A stretch of 24,838 nt of DNA from a virus: positions 1 to 24,838 of IMG/VR virus record IMGVR_UViG_3300007734_000505. One strand, written 5' to 3'. The translations under genes were made by a program, and so were the position numbers. Shown here piece after piece: positions 1 through 7,285 of this stretch (the stretch's first letter is position 1; every line of letters begins with the position of its first letter). The notes beneath the pieces are model-generated. The model saw only the letters and a program-made list of their open reading frames with translations, searched no databases and was not told the origin of the DNA.

Positions 1-1153
1 CTGAAATGCGAGTTTGACGTGCAAGATCCATACGTGGGAGCAATTGAACCTGACGACCCGCTTGACCCTTGAGTGTGCGCAATGCTTCTTCACTACCAGC
101 AAGAAAATTCTTCATAGTGCCAGCTTCGACTACGCCTTCTTTAAGCATAGCCTCAATAACATCATCACCAAACTCAGGAGCAATACGCTTGAGTTGAATA
201 GAGGCTTGAACTAAAGCCTGTGGGTCTGCTGTGCCTTCTTTGATGGCCTTGCGAGCTACTGAATAATTCTTCAATGCTCCAACATAGGCTTGGTCAAATC
301 GTTGTACGCTTCCTACTTGAAATGCCTTTTGAACATTTCCAGCATCACCAACGATATTATCTAATGCATATTTTCCAATATCGTATGTCTTCTTTGCTTT
401 ACCAAGTGCAAGTGTTGGATCTGCAAATATACGAAATGCTGCATCGCCAAGACCTGAGATTGCTTTGTAAGCAGCACCTGATCCTTCCCATTTTTGAGGA
501 AGTAGTGCGTTAGCAATAAATCTACCTGGAGAATACTTAGCAGCGTTAGCTGCATCTAATGCATCTTGAAAGAGTGGGTCTTTCTTTTGTGCGGCTTTGG
601 CAGCAATCTGTTTTTCTTCTTCAGTTCCAGTTGCAACAATCTGGTCTAGCGTCATACCTTCTGCAACTTTTTGTGCTACAGACATATATTGTGAACCAAA
701 GATACGTGTTGCTTCTGCTATACGTGATGGGCTAAATACTTTATCGCCCTTGTCATTGGCAGTTGTCCACGCTTTACCGATATCAACTTTTTGGTCAATA
801 GCAATTGCTGCTGTGCGATAAGCACGTGTAGATAAATCTGAAAGTTCTTGAACGCCCTTAAATGCTAATTTCACAGGAGCTGCAAGTGTATTAAATACTG
901 GCTCTACTGTGTAGTGAAGTGCTGTTCCTAACCATCCACGCTTTTGCTCAACGTTACCAAAGTTATCTTTCAAAGACTTTTGTTGCTCTGGAGTTAGTTT
1001 TGAGTACTCTAATTTTGCAACGTCAGATGGAAGAGATGTTAACTTCTGGTGCGAGTCTACAGCCTTGATATAGCCATTAATCTGCTCTTGTTGCGCTGGA
1101 GTCAATCCAGCTTGAGCAGAGATAGCCTTAATGTTGTTTGAAGTTGAACCCAC
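1..1153 (-). CDS. Large head-module protein of unknown function, 3' end outside window
   Basis: Open frame of 384 codons running off the left edge. The start is GTG at 1153-1151, inside TAGTG, so it overlaps the upstream stop by one base. A GAGG lies about 7 nt upstream, and an in-frame TAG just before excludes an earlier start. The visible part is Ala/Lys/Gln-rich and mostly helical-looking (for example GYIKAVDSHQKL, FRIFADPTLALGKAKK), with no signal peptide or obvious membrane segment. It lies downstream of terminase, portal and three small ORFs in the leftward late operon, so a virion or internal structural protein is a reasonable inference. I recognise no domain. It is clearly coding: no stops across 1.15 kb and a codon style like the adjoining portal gene. 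Confidence 0.85.
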   Translation of the reverse strand, partial: MGSTSNNIKAISAQAGLTPAQQEQINGYIKAVDSHQKLTSLPSDVAKLEYSKLTPEQQKSLKDNFGNVEQKRGWLGTALHYTVEPVFNTLAAPVKLAFKGVQELSDLSTRAYRTAAIAIDQKVDIGKAWTTANDKGDKVFSPSRIAEATRIFGSQYMSVAQKVAEGMTLDQIVATGTEEEKQIAAKAAQKKDPLFQDALDAANAAKYSPGRFIANALLPQKWEGSGAAYKAISGLGDAAFRIFADPTLALGKAKKTYDIGKYALDNIVGDAGNVQKAFQVGSVQRFDQAYVGALKNYSVARKAIKEGTADPQALVQASIQLKRIAPEFGDDVIEAMLKEGVVEAGTMKNFLAGSEEALRTLKGQAGRQVQLLPRMDLARQTRIS

Positions 1154-1518
1154 TACTGACCTCTAGATAAAGCCATCTGATAGAGAACAGAAATTTCTCC
1201 AGTTGTATCGTATGGAAGTAATGCCGCAAGTGTGTCTGATAATTTTCCTTCGGCTGGTTTTGGTGGACCAGCAATAGTCATAATATCTTCATTAGGGCGT
1301 TGAGTTGGAGCAAACATTCCTACTAGCGGTTCTGCTTTCGCTGCACCTGCAGCAATATCGGCAGTAGGCATTGGCTTTACAAGTGGCTTAGAAGAAGTAG
1401 AAGCACCTGCGATATCTTCAGCCATTGCTTTGCGATCACCGTAATTTTGTGACGGTGGTAAATCTTCACGTACGGAGAATTTTCCTGGACCGCCTATTTG
1501 TAATGGGCTATCTACCAT
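1153..1518 (-). CDS. Hypothetical protein in head module (121 aa)
   Basis: Begins MVDSPLQIGGPGKFSV. It is rich in Pro, Ala, Gly and Ser, with low-complexity stretches and no Cys, so it is probably partly disordered. It overlaps the preceding ORF by 11 nt and hands over to the next gene through a TAGTG stop/start overlap, which supports translation as part of the portal operon. A position between portal and the large protein would fit a small structural, scaffold or assembly protein, but nothing in the sequence proves this. I do not recognise the family. Confidence 0.7.
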   Translation of the reverse strand: MVDSPLQIGGPGKFSVREDLPPSQNYGDRKAMAEDIAGASTSSKPLVKPMPTADIAAGAAKAEPLVGMFAPTQRPNEDIMTIAGPPKPAEGKLSDTLAALLPYDTTGEISVLYQMALSRGQ

Positions 1519-1729
1519 CGGTATCCTCCTGAATCTTTTCTAAATCGTTTGAAAATTGTTCCCAAGCCTTATTGACTTCTGAGTTTCGGTTAGCGTTGTA
1601 AACAGCTATCTCCATTAATTCTTCTGTTGCAGTTTGTACTGAACTTGCAATGTTATGTACAAAACCTGCAAGGACTACTAAAAAATCAGCGAAGTGTACT
1701 GAGCGTGGAACCTTGTTATTATTATCCAC
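1508..1729 (-). CDS. Hypothetical protein in head module (73 aa)
   Basis: Starts at GTG 1729-1727, with GGAGG 8 nt upstream. The first half has a moderately hydrophobic stretch (FADFLVVLAGFVHNIASS, residues about 14-31) that could be a membrane segment or a buried helix. The second half is acidic and helical (EELMEIAVYNANR, then NDLEKIQED). It ends inside the next ORF with an 11-nt overlap. Function unknown. The position in the leftward head operon, good SD and consistent codon use support it as real. Confidence 0.65.
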   Translation of the reverse strand: MDNNNKVPRSVHFADFLVVLAGFVHNIASSVQTATEELMEIAVYNANRNSEVNKAWEQFSNDLEKIQEDTDGR

Positions 1730-1758
1730 GCCCAGTACCTCCGTTAATTGAAATTTAC

Positions 1759-1899
1759 TTAGCCTTTCTTTACTGCTGAGCCTTTACGACCTGCTGGAGT
1801 TGTTCCGAAGTATACCTGGCCGCCTGCTGGCTTAGAGGTATCTTTCTTGCCTTCAACTGGCTTTGACATTGGTGCTGCTGCACGTGATCCTTTGTTCAT
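1759..1899 (-). CDS. Small basic protein in head module (46 aa)
   Basis: Short ORF, ATG 1899-1897 to TAA 1761-1759, with GGAGG 7 nt before the ATG. The product is basic and Gly/Ala/Lys/Pro-rich. It starts MNKGSRAAAPMSKPVEGKK and ends AGRKGSAVKKG, with no hydrophobic segment. Such small Lys-rich, unstructured proteins occur between portal and capsid genes in phages, but I cannot assign a function. It fills the otherwise empty gap between the portal gene and the 73-residue ORF. The strong SD and lack of overlap with other frames make it credible. Confidence 0.65.
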   Translation of the reverse strand: MNKGSRAAAPMSKPVEGKKDTSKPAGGQVYFGTTPAGRKGSAVKKG

Positions 1900-1915
1900 T
1901 TTACACCTCCCTCAG

Positions 1916-3673
1916 TTATGCTGCGCCGCTTATAGAAGCTAGCAGAGTTGCTATATCTGGACGTTGTTCTGGACCAGCAGCAGGGGCCGCTCCGCCTTGT
2001 TGTGGAGTTGGCTGCGAGGCAGGTACGGGGGCCGCACCTGCTGCTGGAGTTTCTGGTGACCCTGGCATCATTGCCATTTCTGGAGTTTCTTGTTGTTCTT
2101 TAGGTGCAAATGCTTTTTCAATAACTGTTTCTAGTTGAAGACCTTTTTGACGGCCTTGAATAACTTCTGCAATACGAGTAATGATTTGAGATGGGTCTTG
2201 ACCTTGCGCCGCAAGGGCTGGTATTGCCTGAGCATACTGAGCAACAGCAACGCGCAAAGAATCACGCATCTCTTCAATATCAACACGCTGTTCCTCCTGC
2301 GTTACATTAAGCTCCATTGGTATTTCACGACGTACATAGTCACGAGATACGAGTTTGTCTGAACGCATTTGTAGTAAAGCAATGATGGCACGGTTAGGAT
2401 CCATACCAGACATAATTCCGTAACGAACATCTACACCATAGTTGCCTGCAATTTGTTTTGATGGTGTGTATTTCATATTAAACGGAGTTCCGTCGTCAAC
2501 GCCTTTAATTTCTTTAGTTACATTACCAAAGATTTTTTCATCTACTTCAAGACAAAGAGATACAAGATCCATAAATAAACGAGCAAATTGTGCTTGTGCT
2601 GCTTTAATCTGTGTATCAAAACCTGCTTGTAGGGCTTGAACACCACGACCTGTAACTATAGATGCATCAATGTTACCTGAGCGAGTCTCTGGGTAACGAG
2701 CACCTGTACGTAGCTCACGCTCTAGAACACCAGACTCGGTGAATACTCCATTAGGAAGTTCTAGTGGAACACGGCGAATACCTTGTGGATTGGCAGAGCG
2801 CATTATTGCATCAGGACCAAGTGCTAACTCTTGCACATCTTGTGGAATAGCAATAGGTGCTTGGATAGATTTTTCTGCTGCTTGGATTTGCAATACTGCA
2901 AAACGAGCACGAGCAAGTTGAACTGATAGAACATCATCAAATTGTCCACGAGCTTCGCCATCAATAGATGAGCGCATAGCTACACTTGCTAAACATTTTC
3001 CTACTGGGTTAGGTGTATTAGATAAAACTAGGTTTTTGCGTTCTGGAATAAAAATTAAATCTTGATCTTTGTCGTGGTAGCGAACTAAAGATACATAAGG
3101 TGAGCCAGGCGCATAGACGTTACGTGGCATAATCTGGTCATAGAACTCTGGATACTGCATCGCAAGCGATTCAGCATCTGTTGCAATTATTTGCGAGATT
3201 GAGAGGGTACGGCCAAATCTATCAATTTCAGGATAAGTACCAAAAGGATTAAGCAGACGTATTCTCGGATTATTGGTTTCATAGTCCATCTCAACAATTG
3301 CTGGGAGCATACCGTAGGTGTTGAACCAGTCAGCACCTGTATACATTTGGATTTGTAGGTCAGAGGAAGAGACAAAGTAGTTAACGATACGAGTGCGTGT
3401 ATCTGCAGCTTTACGTGCAGAATCTGAAACCATATTGGTAGCAGCGCAGTTAAACGATGGTAGAGGTGACATCACTTCTGCTAAGTCACGTGCTGCTACA
3501 TCTACAAAGTTTGCAACTAAAGGTTTTGGGTATTCTTCTGAAAACATCGCAGGGTATACCTTAGAGATATCACCTTGACGTACAGAGAGCACGTCGCGCA
3601 TTCTCTGGTCACGTGCGGCGTAGCGTGTTTGTAGCCGTGCTACTTTCGCTGCGACCTCTTTAGTTGATAACAA
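1916..3673 (-). CDS. Portal protein
   Basis: A 585-residue protein directly after the large terminase (9-nt gap), the classic place for the portal ring subunit through which DNA enters the capsid. The N-terminus is helical (LSTKEVAAKVARLQTRYAAR), followed by a conserved-looking stretch with YPKPLVANFVDVAARDLAE. Residues about 114-146 have the portal-like pattern of an aromatic helix, then a sentence such as NPFGTYPEIDRFGR, where the loop names a location and an Asp/Arg pair. A later acidic helical part (residues about 455-515) is followed by a Pro/Ala/Gln/Gly-rich tail from about 540, probably disordered. Length fits the family (450-600). Recognition is by context and overall texture, not by a catalytic motif, so the assignment is strong but not absolute. 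Confidence 0.85.
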   Translation of the reverse strand: MLSTKEVAAKVARLQTRYAARDQRMRDVLSVRQGDISKVYPAMFSEEYPKPLVANFVDVAARDLAEVMSPLPSFNCAATNMVSDSARKAADTRTRIVNYFVSSSDLQIQMYTGADWFNTYGMLPAIVEMDYETNNPRIRLLNPFGTYPEIDRFGRTLSISQIIATDAESLAMQYPEFYDQIMPRNVYAPGSPYVSLVRYHDKDQDLIFIPERKNLVLSNTPNPVGKCLASVAMRSSIDGEARGQFDDVLSVQLARARFAVLQIQAAEKSIQAPIAIPQDVQELALGPDAIMRSANPQGIRRVPLELPNGVFTESGVLERELRTGARYPETRSGNIDASIVTGRGVQALQAGFDTQIKAAQAQFARLFMDLVSLCLEVDEKIFGNVTKEIKGVDDGTPFNMKYTPSKQIAGNYGVDVRYGIMSGMDPNRAIIALLQMRSDKLVSRDYVRREIPMELNVTQEEQRVDIEEMRDSLRVAVAQYAQAIPALAAQGQDPSQIITRIAEVIQGRQKGLQLETVIEKAFAPKEQQETPEMAMMPGSPETPAAGAAPVPASQPTPQQGGAAPAAGPEQRPDIATLLASISGAA

Positions 3674-3682
3674 GATTTCTCC

Positions 3683-5542
3683 TTAGATAAACGTACGATC
3701 TTTTTCTGCGAGTAGCTCATCTATATTGATGACCATTCGCTTGCCCTGTTCATAACGAGACAGGAAAGGGTTTTTCATATGATGGGTAGCGTGAATACCT
3801 TGGTTGAGCATTTCACGTGCTCTAATCTCACAGAACCACAGAGCCATTACCATATCGGTCTTGCCTTTAGTACTAGGTGACCAGGTAATTAATTGTTCAA
3901 TGAGCGCCTTAATGTTTTCAGTTTGATCTGAAGGTAAGTGAATAAGGTTATCGCGGTGGTGCTTTCCGTCGTGCTGCTTGGTTCCAAACAAAGTTGACAT
4001 TGATGCAACACCAAAGCCTGAGTCCCACTTGTTGTTTCCAGTATGGTGTTCGCGCAATAGCACTCCTCGTGAGGCTAAGTTTGCACGGATACCTTCATCT
4101 TGAGTTAAGAATGATTGAAATGCGTTCTTTTCTACTATCCACTCACTAGGACTATAGAGGTTAGTCCAGTCAAAAATTAATTGACGGATTTGAGCAGGTG
4201 TTGGCCTAGTGATTTTAATAGCATCAACAACATAGCGTTTATGTGTAACCCTATCAACAGCGTAACAAACGGCGGCTGTATCACCCACCATAGCGGGATC
4301 AAGACCACAAATAAAAGAAAAGCCGTTGACATCACGCGGATGGCCTGGGTTACCAGGAACCAAACGACCTGCTTTACGCATACCATCAATAGAACCTCTT
4401 ACACACGCTGGGTCAAAGATGGCATCATCTGAGATATCTTGTTGTTGGTAAACCAACGCCCACGTAGATGCATCCATCGCTTGACGTTCGTTGTAGAGGT
4501 TACGACCATTCCAACGTGGGTATAGTCCATCCTCATTCAAATCTGATTCTAACTGTCCATCAAAGGGAGCATCGGATGCTGGCCATAGGGTAACCCACTT
4601 ATCGGGGTTTTCATCTGTTTCTAATAAAGCTGGCATTGCTAGGTACTTCCAAGGGACTAGACCGCCTGGGTATCTATCTGGGTTACGCAGTTCTCGATAG
4701 AGGTCAACTGCAGCAACGCGGGTACCAATAATAATCAATTTACCAGTAGGGTTTAGACGAGAACGTACGTCCTGTGTCAACCATTTGATCTGGCGTTCAA
4801 ACTCGTTAGCGTTCTTAAGAGTTACCGCGTCATCTACGATAATCATATCGGCACGCTTGCCGTAGATTTGACCGCCAATACCGACGGCTTCAATGTTCGG
4901 GTCTTTTTCAGATGACTCACGTAGTTCATCACCAAAGGTGATACGGGTGGCCTGCCACGAGGCCGACTTAGAGTTAAACCCTACGCCAGCAGCATAAGCA
5001 TTTTGAAGGTTTTCATACATTGGGTGAGTCAAACGCTGCTTGATGGCGTAGAGAAAGTCTGCGGCTAGTTGCTGAGTCTGGGAGACTATGAGCACTCTAA
5101 AGTTAGGATTACGAGCTACCTGCCAGGTTACGTAGTCTACTGTGATTGTGATGGACTTTGCGTGGTTTGGCGGGATGTTGATAAGGATACGGTTATTGGC
5201 TAGGCCCTGCTCAAATTTCATCGAAGGGTGTAGCCACGTAGGTTCAACGCCTTCAATCATATCCACTAGGTTTTGTTGATGAGGGAAGGTCCTAGAGTTG
5301 AGAAAGCGTTGGCGGAAATCTGCGAATGTGATGTCGTGGACATCGGAGGTAGCAAAGGATTTGTCCTTTAGCCCAAGGCGGGTTCTATCAACCTTGTCTG
5401 TAAATATCTTATCGGTGCGACGATAGTACTCATAAGTCTTATAGGATTTACCAGCCGATAGACAGGCTTGTTCAATGGTCATACCTTCAGCTACGGCACT
5501 AAGGATAATGCGCTTTGCTATATCTGCTGAGTTTTCAGCCAT
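3683..5542 (-). CDS. terL: Terminase large subunit (packaging ATPase-nuclease)
   Basis: A 619-residue DNA-packaging motor. The ATPase half shows a deviant Walker A (PPNHAKS, residues about 124-130), Walker B (MIIVDD, 233-238) and a coupling motif (IIIGTR, 270-275). The nuclease half has the RNase-H-like acidic triad: D415 in GLDPAMVGD, E471 in WIVEKNAFQSF and D563 in KGKTDMVMA. Residues about 10-50 form a helix-turn-helix-like segment (MTIEQACLSAGKSYKTYEYY) resembling small-terminase or recombinase DNA-binding domains. The start is ATG with AGGAG 7 nt upstream. It heads the leftward head operon, with the portal 9 nt downstream. No separate small terminase is visible in the window. It cuts concatemeric DNA and pumps it into the prohead through the portal. 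Confidence 0.96.
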   Translation of the reverse strand: MAENSADIAKRIILSAVAEGMTIEQACLSAGKSYKTYEYYRRTDKIFTDKVDRTRLGLKDKSFATSDVHDITFADFRQRFLNSRTFPHQQNLVDMIEGVEPTWLHPSMKFEQGLANNRILINIPPNHAKSITITVDYVTWQVARNPNFRVLIVSQTQQLAADFLYAIKQRLTHPMYENLQNAYAAGVGFNSKSASWQATRITFGDELRESSEKDPNIEAVGIGGQIYGKRADMIIVDDAVTLKNANEFERQIKWLTQDVRSRLNPTGKLIIIGTRVAAVDLYRELRNPDRYPGGLVPWKYLAMPALLETDENPDKWVTLWPASDAPFDGQLESDLNEDGLYPRWNGRNLYNERQAMDASTWALVYQQQDISDDAIFDPACVRGSIDGMRKAGRLVPGNPGHPRDVNGFSFICGLDPAMVGDTAAVCYAVDRVTHKRYVVDAIKITRPTPAQIRQLIFDWTNLYSPSEWIVEKNAFQSFLTQDEGIRANLASRGVLLREHHTGNNKWDSGFGVASMSTLFGTKQHDGKHHRDNLIHLPSDQTENIKALIEQLITWSPSTKGKTDMVMALWFCEIRAREMLNQGIHATHHMKNPFLSRYEQGKRMVINIDELLAEKDRTFI

Positions 5543-5593
5543 TGGATCTCCTGGATTCTCATTGGGTTATAGGTAGACTACACCCAACTAAAA

Positions 5594-5610
5594 GTCGTGC
5601 TTTGCACGAC
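5594..5610. repeat. Perfect hairpin in the terL leader region
   Basis: GTCGTGC-TTT-GCACGAC: a perfect 7-bp stem with a 3-nt loop, about 52 bases upstream of the terL start. It is immediately followed by GTACCGTAC, which reads as a short palindrome-like repeat. On the leftward transcript it would sit in the 5' leader of terL. There is no T-run on either side, so it is more likely regulatory or structural than a terminator. Confidence 0.6.
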
Positions 5611-5676
5611 GTACCGTACGCTAAACTCCCGAGCAAGCTACAGCGTAGCGAGGGGTAAGTTGGTACTCGTCCTAGG

Positions 5677-5704
5677 GACTCGCGTAGGGTAACCGTAGCG
5701 AGTC
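5677..5704. repeat. Inverted repeat GACTCGC / GCGAGTC
   Basis: Arms at 5677-5683 and 5698-5704 are perfect reverse complements, separated by 14 nt. Neighbouring sequence has further short dyads, for example GCTAC-AGC-GTAGC at about 5637-5649, and repeated GTAC-containing words. It is part of the dyad-dense intergenic region, and no gene is proposed here. Confidence 0.5.
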
Positions 5705-5743
5705 GGTACGGGGCTATCACAATTACCGCCCCTACTGTATATA

Positions 5744-5772
5744 AGGCAGGAATAAAAAGTCATTTCCTGCCT
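5744..5772. repeat. Inverted repeat, 9-bp arms (AGGCAGGAA / TTCCTGCCT)
   Basis: Perfect 9-bp arms at 5744-5752 and 5764-5772, with an 11-nt A-rich loop. It lies just upstream of the rightward promoter at 5786. It could be a repressor or replication-protein site, or a weak hairpin in leftward leader RNA. Confidence 0.55.
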
Positions 5773-5782
5773 ATGGTATAAA

Positions 5783-5818
5783 GTATTTACAGAATGTGAC
5801 TAACGTCACTATAAATAC
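5783..5818. promoter_or_regulatory. Nested dyad over the promoter, containing a CRP/GlxR-like site
   Basis: Outer arms GTATTTA (5783-5789) and TAAATAC (5812-5818) are exact reverse complements and overlap the -35 and -10 boxes. The inner arms give GTGA-N6-TCAC (5796-5809), preceded by T, so TGTGA-N6-TCACT. This is one base off the TGTGA-N6-TCACA consensus of CRP-family regulators, which in Actinobacteria include GlxR. Binding in the -35/-10 spacer would be expected to repress. A phage-encoded dyad-binding repressor is an alternative. Confidence 0.6.
5786..5815 (+). promoter_or_regulatory. Sigma70-type promoter firing rightward
   Basis: TTTACA (5786-5791) and TATAAA (5810-5815), separated by 18 bp. 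Both are 5/6 matches to the housekeeping consensus. It points toward the plus-strand small-ORF block. The first supported ORF starts at 6449, so a transcript would carry a leader of about 625 nt through the hairpin array unless another promoter exists nearer. Confidence 0.55.
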
Positions 5819-5839
5819 GGTACAAAATAGGACATTAAT

Positions 5840-5857
5840 AAGTGATCTGGTTCACTT
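5840..5857. promoter_or_regulatory. Second CRP/GlxR-like dyad (AAGTGA-N6-TCACTT)
   Basis: Perfect 6-bp arms, AAGTGA and TCACTT, around TCTGGT. The core again reads GTGA-N6-TCAC (5842-5855). Its centre is 46 bp from the first site and about 25 bp downstream of the predicted transcription start, a position suited to a roadblock or cooperative repression. A further 7-bp inverted repeat (TGTAGTG / CACTACA, 8-nt loop) follows at 5871-5892. Confidence 0.55.
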
Positions 5858-5870
5858 TAGGAAATATATC

Positions 5871-5892
5871 TGTAGTGGGTACATACACTACA
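5871..5892. repeat. Inverted repeat TGTAGTG / CACTACA
   Basis: Perfect 7-bp arms at 5871-5877 and 5886-5892 with an 8-nt loop. It is the third dyad in 110 bp downstream of the rightward -35 box. It has no T-run, so it is not a standard terminator. Confidence 0.5.
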
Positions 5893-6448
5893 CACGTACT
5901 AAACTTAACACCGTAGGGTCTCCTCGCCGTACCCGTGGCCGATACCGTAACCGACGGCCCGCATTCTGCCCCGTACCGTACCGTTAGCAATTCCCGACGG
6001 GTAGGCTCCCCTTCTGGCACGGGGATCCCTGTATCAATTGCCCAAGCTGTATTAATAAACCCGCCTAACGAATAGCCCAAGGCCTAGCGATAACCCCAAG
6101 GATCTAGGGCCTCACGGCCCTACCGATTACCCAAGGCCTCACGCCTTACGGCTCAAGGCCTAACCCTTCACGGCTCTATTGATCCACGGGCCAGAGCTTT
6201 ACGGGCCAGAGATTACGGCCCAAGCCTTCGGCCTCCTTGCTTACCTTGGATCATTCGGGCCTTCGGCCCCTTAGATCTGGCCCAGCTTTACCCCTTCGGG
6301 CCTTGGATCTGGCCCCGTCTAGCCTCTTGGAGCTTGGGACACGTGGCCAGAATCTGGCCCCTTATATGTCTTCCCTATGGGGTAACGTATGGCATAATAA
6401 TCACGTGAAGAGGATCTGCCTCCTCACTCTAATAGTTAGGATCTAGTT
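5893..6448. other. Gene-free stretch holding repeats and hairpins
   Basis: About 550 nt with no ORF I can support. The part to about 6070 has repeated CCGTACC/GTACCG words and GC-rich segments. The part from 6105 to about 6370 is the hairpin array described separately. Just before the first ORF there is CATAAT (6393-6398), with a poor -35 (TTCCCT) 16 bp upstream. That makes a weak candidate promoter nearer the block. Two ORFs overlapping this stretch were considered and rejected because they lack ribosome binding sites. Confidence 0.5.
6105..6370. repeat. GC-rich chain of short hairpins and degenerate repeats
   Basis: Contains many small stem-loops. Perfect ones are TAGGGCC-TCAC-GGCCCTA (6105-6122), AAGGC-CTCAC-GCCTT (6133-6147) and GGGCC-TTC-GGCCC (6257-6269), with smaller GCC-TTC-GGC (6224-6232) and CCC-TTC-GGG (6292-6300). 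ACGGGCCAGAG occurs twice in tandem with a 15-nt period (6186 and 6201), and GATCTGGCCC-type words recur at about 6275, 6307 and, as AATCTGGCCCC, about 6351. A second AAGGC at 6155 could compete with that at 6133 for the same GCCTT. The units are too degenerate and too close for CRISPR. It may be a structured RNA leader or a replication/packaging recognition region. Function is unknown. Confidence 0.6.
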
Positions 6449-6577
6449 ATGTCACGCGATTATGAAGAAGTAAATTATCTAAGCACGTGCGAATCTTGCA
6501 ACACTTCACACGGGTATTGGTTTGGTACTACGTGCGGATATTGTGGCCACGTAAATAATAAGAAGGAGAATATCTAA
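6449..6577 (+). CDS. Small zinc-ribbon-like protein (42 aa)
   Basis: First ORF of the rightward block. It starts MSRDYEEVNYLSTCESC and carries two CxxC knuckles, C14/C17 and C29/C32, with a following His, spaced as in a minimal zinc ribbon. It therefore probably binds Zn and may contact nucleic acid or a host protein. Only a weak AGGA precedes the ATG. The TAATG overlap with the next ORF supports coupling. No family is recognised beyond the knuckle pattern. Confidence 0.7.
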   Translation: MSRDYEEVNYLSTCESCNTSHGYWFGTTCGYCGHVNNKKENI

Positions 6578-6741
6578 TGAAATTCTTATTGTTTATCGCT
6601 AGTTTATTGCCCGCATATCTTTACTCTATTCTCTCCACGGTAACGATTACGTTAGAGAGTACTCTTGCAATTATTCTAATCTCACTCCTCTCACTCTCTA
6701 TTGTGGGAGCTATTGCAACACTATCGAAGGGATCTAACTAA
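6577..6741 (+). CDS. Small two-helix membrane protein (54 aa)
   Basis: Starts at the ATG in TAATG and ends in another TAATG. GAAGGAGAA lies just upstream as the SD. Hydrophobic segments lie at residues about 2-20 (KFLLFIASLLPAYLYSIL) and about 28-48 (STLAIILISLLSLSIVGA), with very few charges, so it is predicted to be an inner-membrane hairpin. It could be a holin-like protein or a membrane effector such as a superinfection factor, and the early-type context favours an effector. That is inference. Confidence 0.65.
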   Translation: MKFLLFIASLLPAYLYSILSTVTITLESTLAIILISLLSLSIVGAIATLSKGSN

Positions 6742-7133
6742 TGAGCACAATTGAAGAGCTAGGCGCACAATTGGAAGATATTAAGGCTAAGAGTTGCGAG
6801 GCCAGAATTGAAGGCCAGTTGAAAGATCGCGAGAAGGATCTTCGTGATCTCTTTGCTATCGCCGACGATTACGAAGGCGACGAAGATTTAAGAGATCAAG
6901 CTAACGGTGAAATTTACGAATTCGCCTATGGTTATGAGACTTACAAGGTAACCCGCCTAACGTGGAGCGGAGGAGGCCCCGCCGATTGGATCGAAGTGCA
7001 ACACGATAGCAACGGGATCCGTCGCATTGATTATGTCTTCCAAGATTGGTACGACGGGGCTAGGCGTGAAGTGAAAGAAGGCTCCCCTGTATGGCGTTAC
7101 GCCTCAATTATGCTAGACGGCTTGGAGGCTTAA
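6741..7133 (+). CDS. Acidic hypothetical protein (130 aa)
   Basis: Starts at ATG inside TAATG. The N-terminal third is a charged helical segment (STIEELGAQLEDIKAKS, then KDREKDLRDLFAIADDYE), probably coiled coil. The C-terminal part is aromatic and folded-looking, with YKVTRLTWSGGGPADWIEV and a DYVFQDWYDGARRE motif. No catalytic pattern is recognised. It is among the longer proteins in a block of small acidic ORFs and probably shares their regulation. Confidence 0.75.
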   Translation: MSTIEELGAQLEDIKAKSCEARIEGQLKDREKDLRDLFAIADDYEGDEDLRDQANGEIYEFAYGYETYKVTRLTWSGGGPADWIEVQHDSNGIRRIDYVFQDWYDGARREVKEGSPVWRYASIMLDGLEA

Positions 7134-7135
7134 CC

Positions 7136-7279
7136 GTGGAGAAGATCACCAAGCGCGGGGCATTCGTGTTAGGCGTGGCCGTGGGCCTTCTAATCGTTGG
7201 GGCCTTCTGGCTTATGGGTAATTATTGGGTAACCGATTCGGGAATATGTATCGGATCTATGGCGGAGTGTAATCTCTAG
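7136..7279 (+). CDS. Small single-span membrane protein (47 aa)
   Basis: I chose GTG at 7136 because a clean GGAGG sits 7 nt upstream (7124-7128). An earlier in-frame ATG at 7091 lies deep inside the preceding gene without an SD. The N-terminus is basic (EKITKRG), followed by one hydrophobic helix, FVLGVAVGLLIVGAFWLMG (about residues 9-27). The short tail holds two Cys (ICIGSMAECNL). Predicted to be membrane-anchored with the tail outside. Function unknown. Confidence 0.65.
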   Translation: MEKITKRGAFVLGVAVGLLIVGAFWLMGNYWVTDSGICIGSMAECNL

Positions 7280-7285
7280 GAGCGT

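Noticed and set aside
274-513. Plus-strand 79-codon frame at the left edge
   Set aside because: Antisense to the long open frame of the head-module protein, with no SD. The minus-strand frame is continuous over 1153 nt.
5835-6080. Minus-strand 81-codon open frame in the control region
   Set aside because: It starts at TTG with no SD, covers three of the dyads and repeated GTACC words, and resembles no protein I know. It is kept only as a low-probability alternative to non-coding.
6105-6370. CRISPR-like array
   Set aside because: The repeats are degenerate, of unequal length, adjacent without unique spacers, and form independent hairpins. No cas gene is nearby.
6237-6446. Plus-strand 69-codon frame over the hairpin array
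   Set aside because: Pro/Leu/Arg-rich product expected from the GC-rich repeats, with no SD and no coupling to the next gene.
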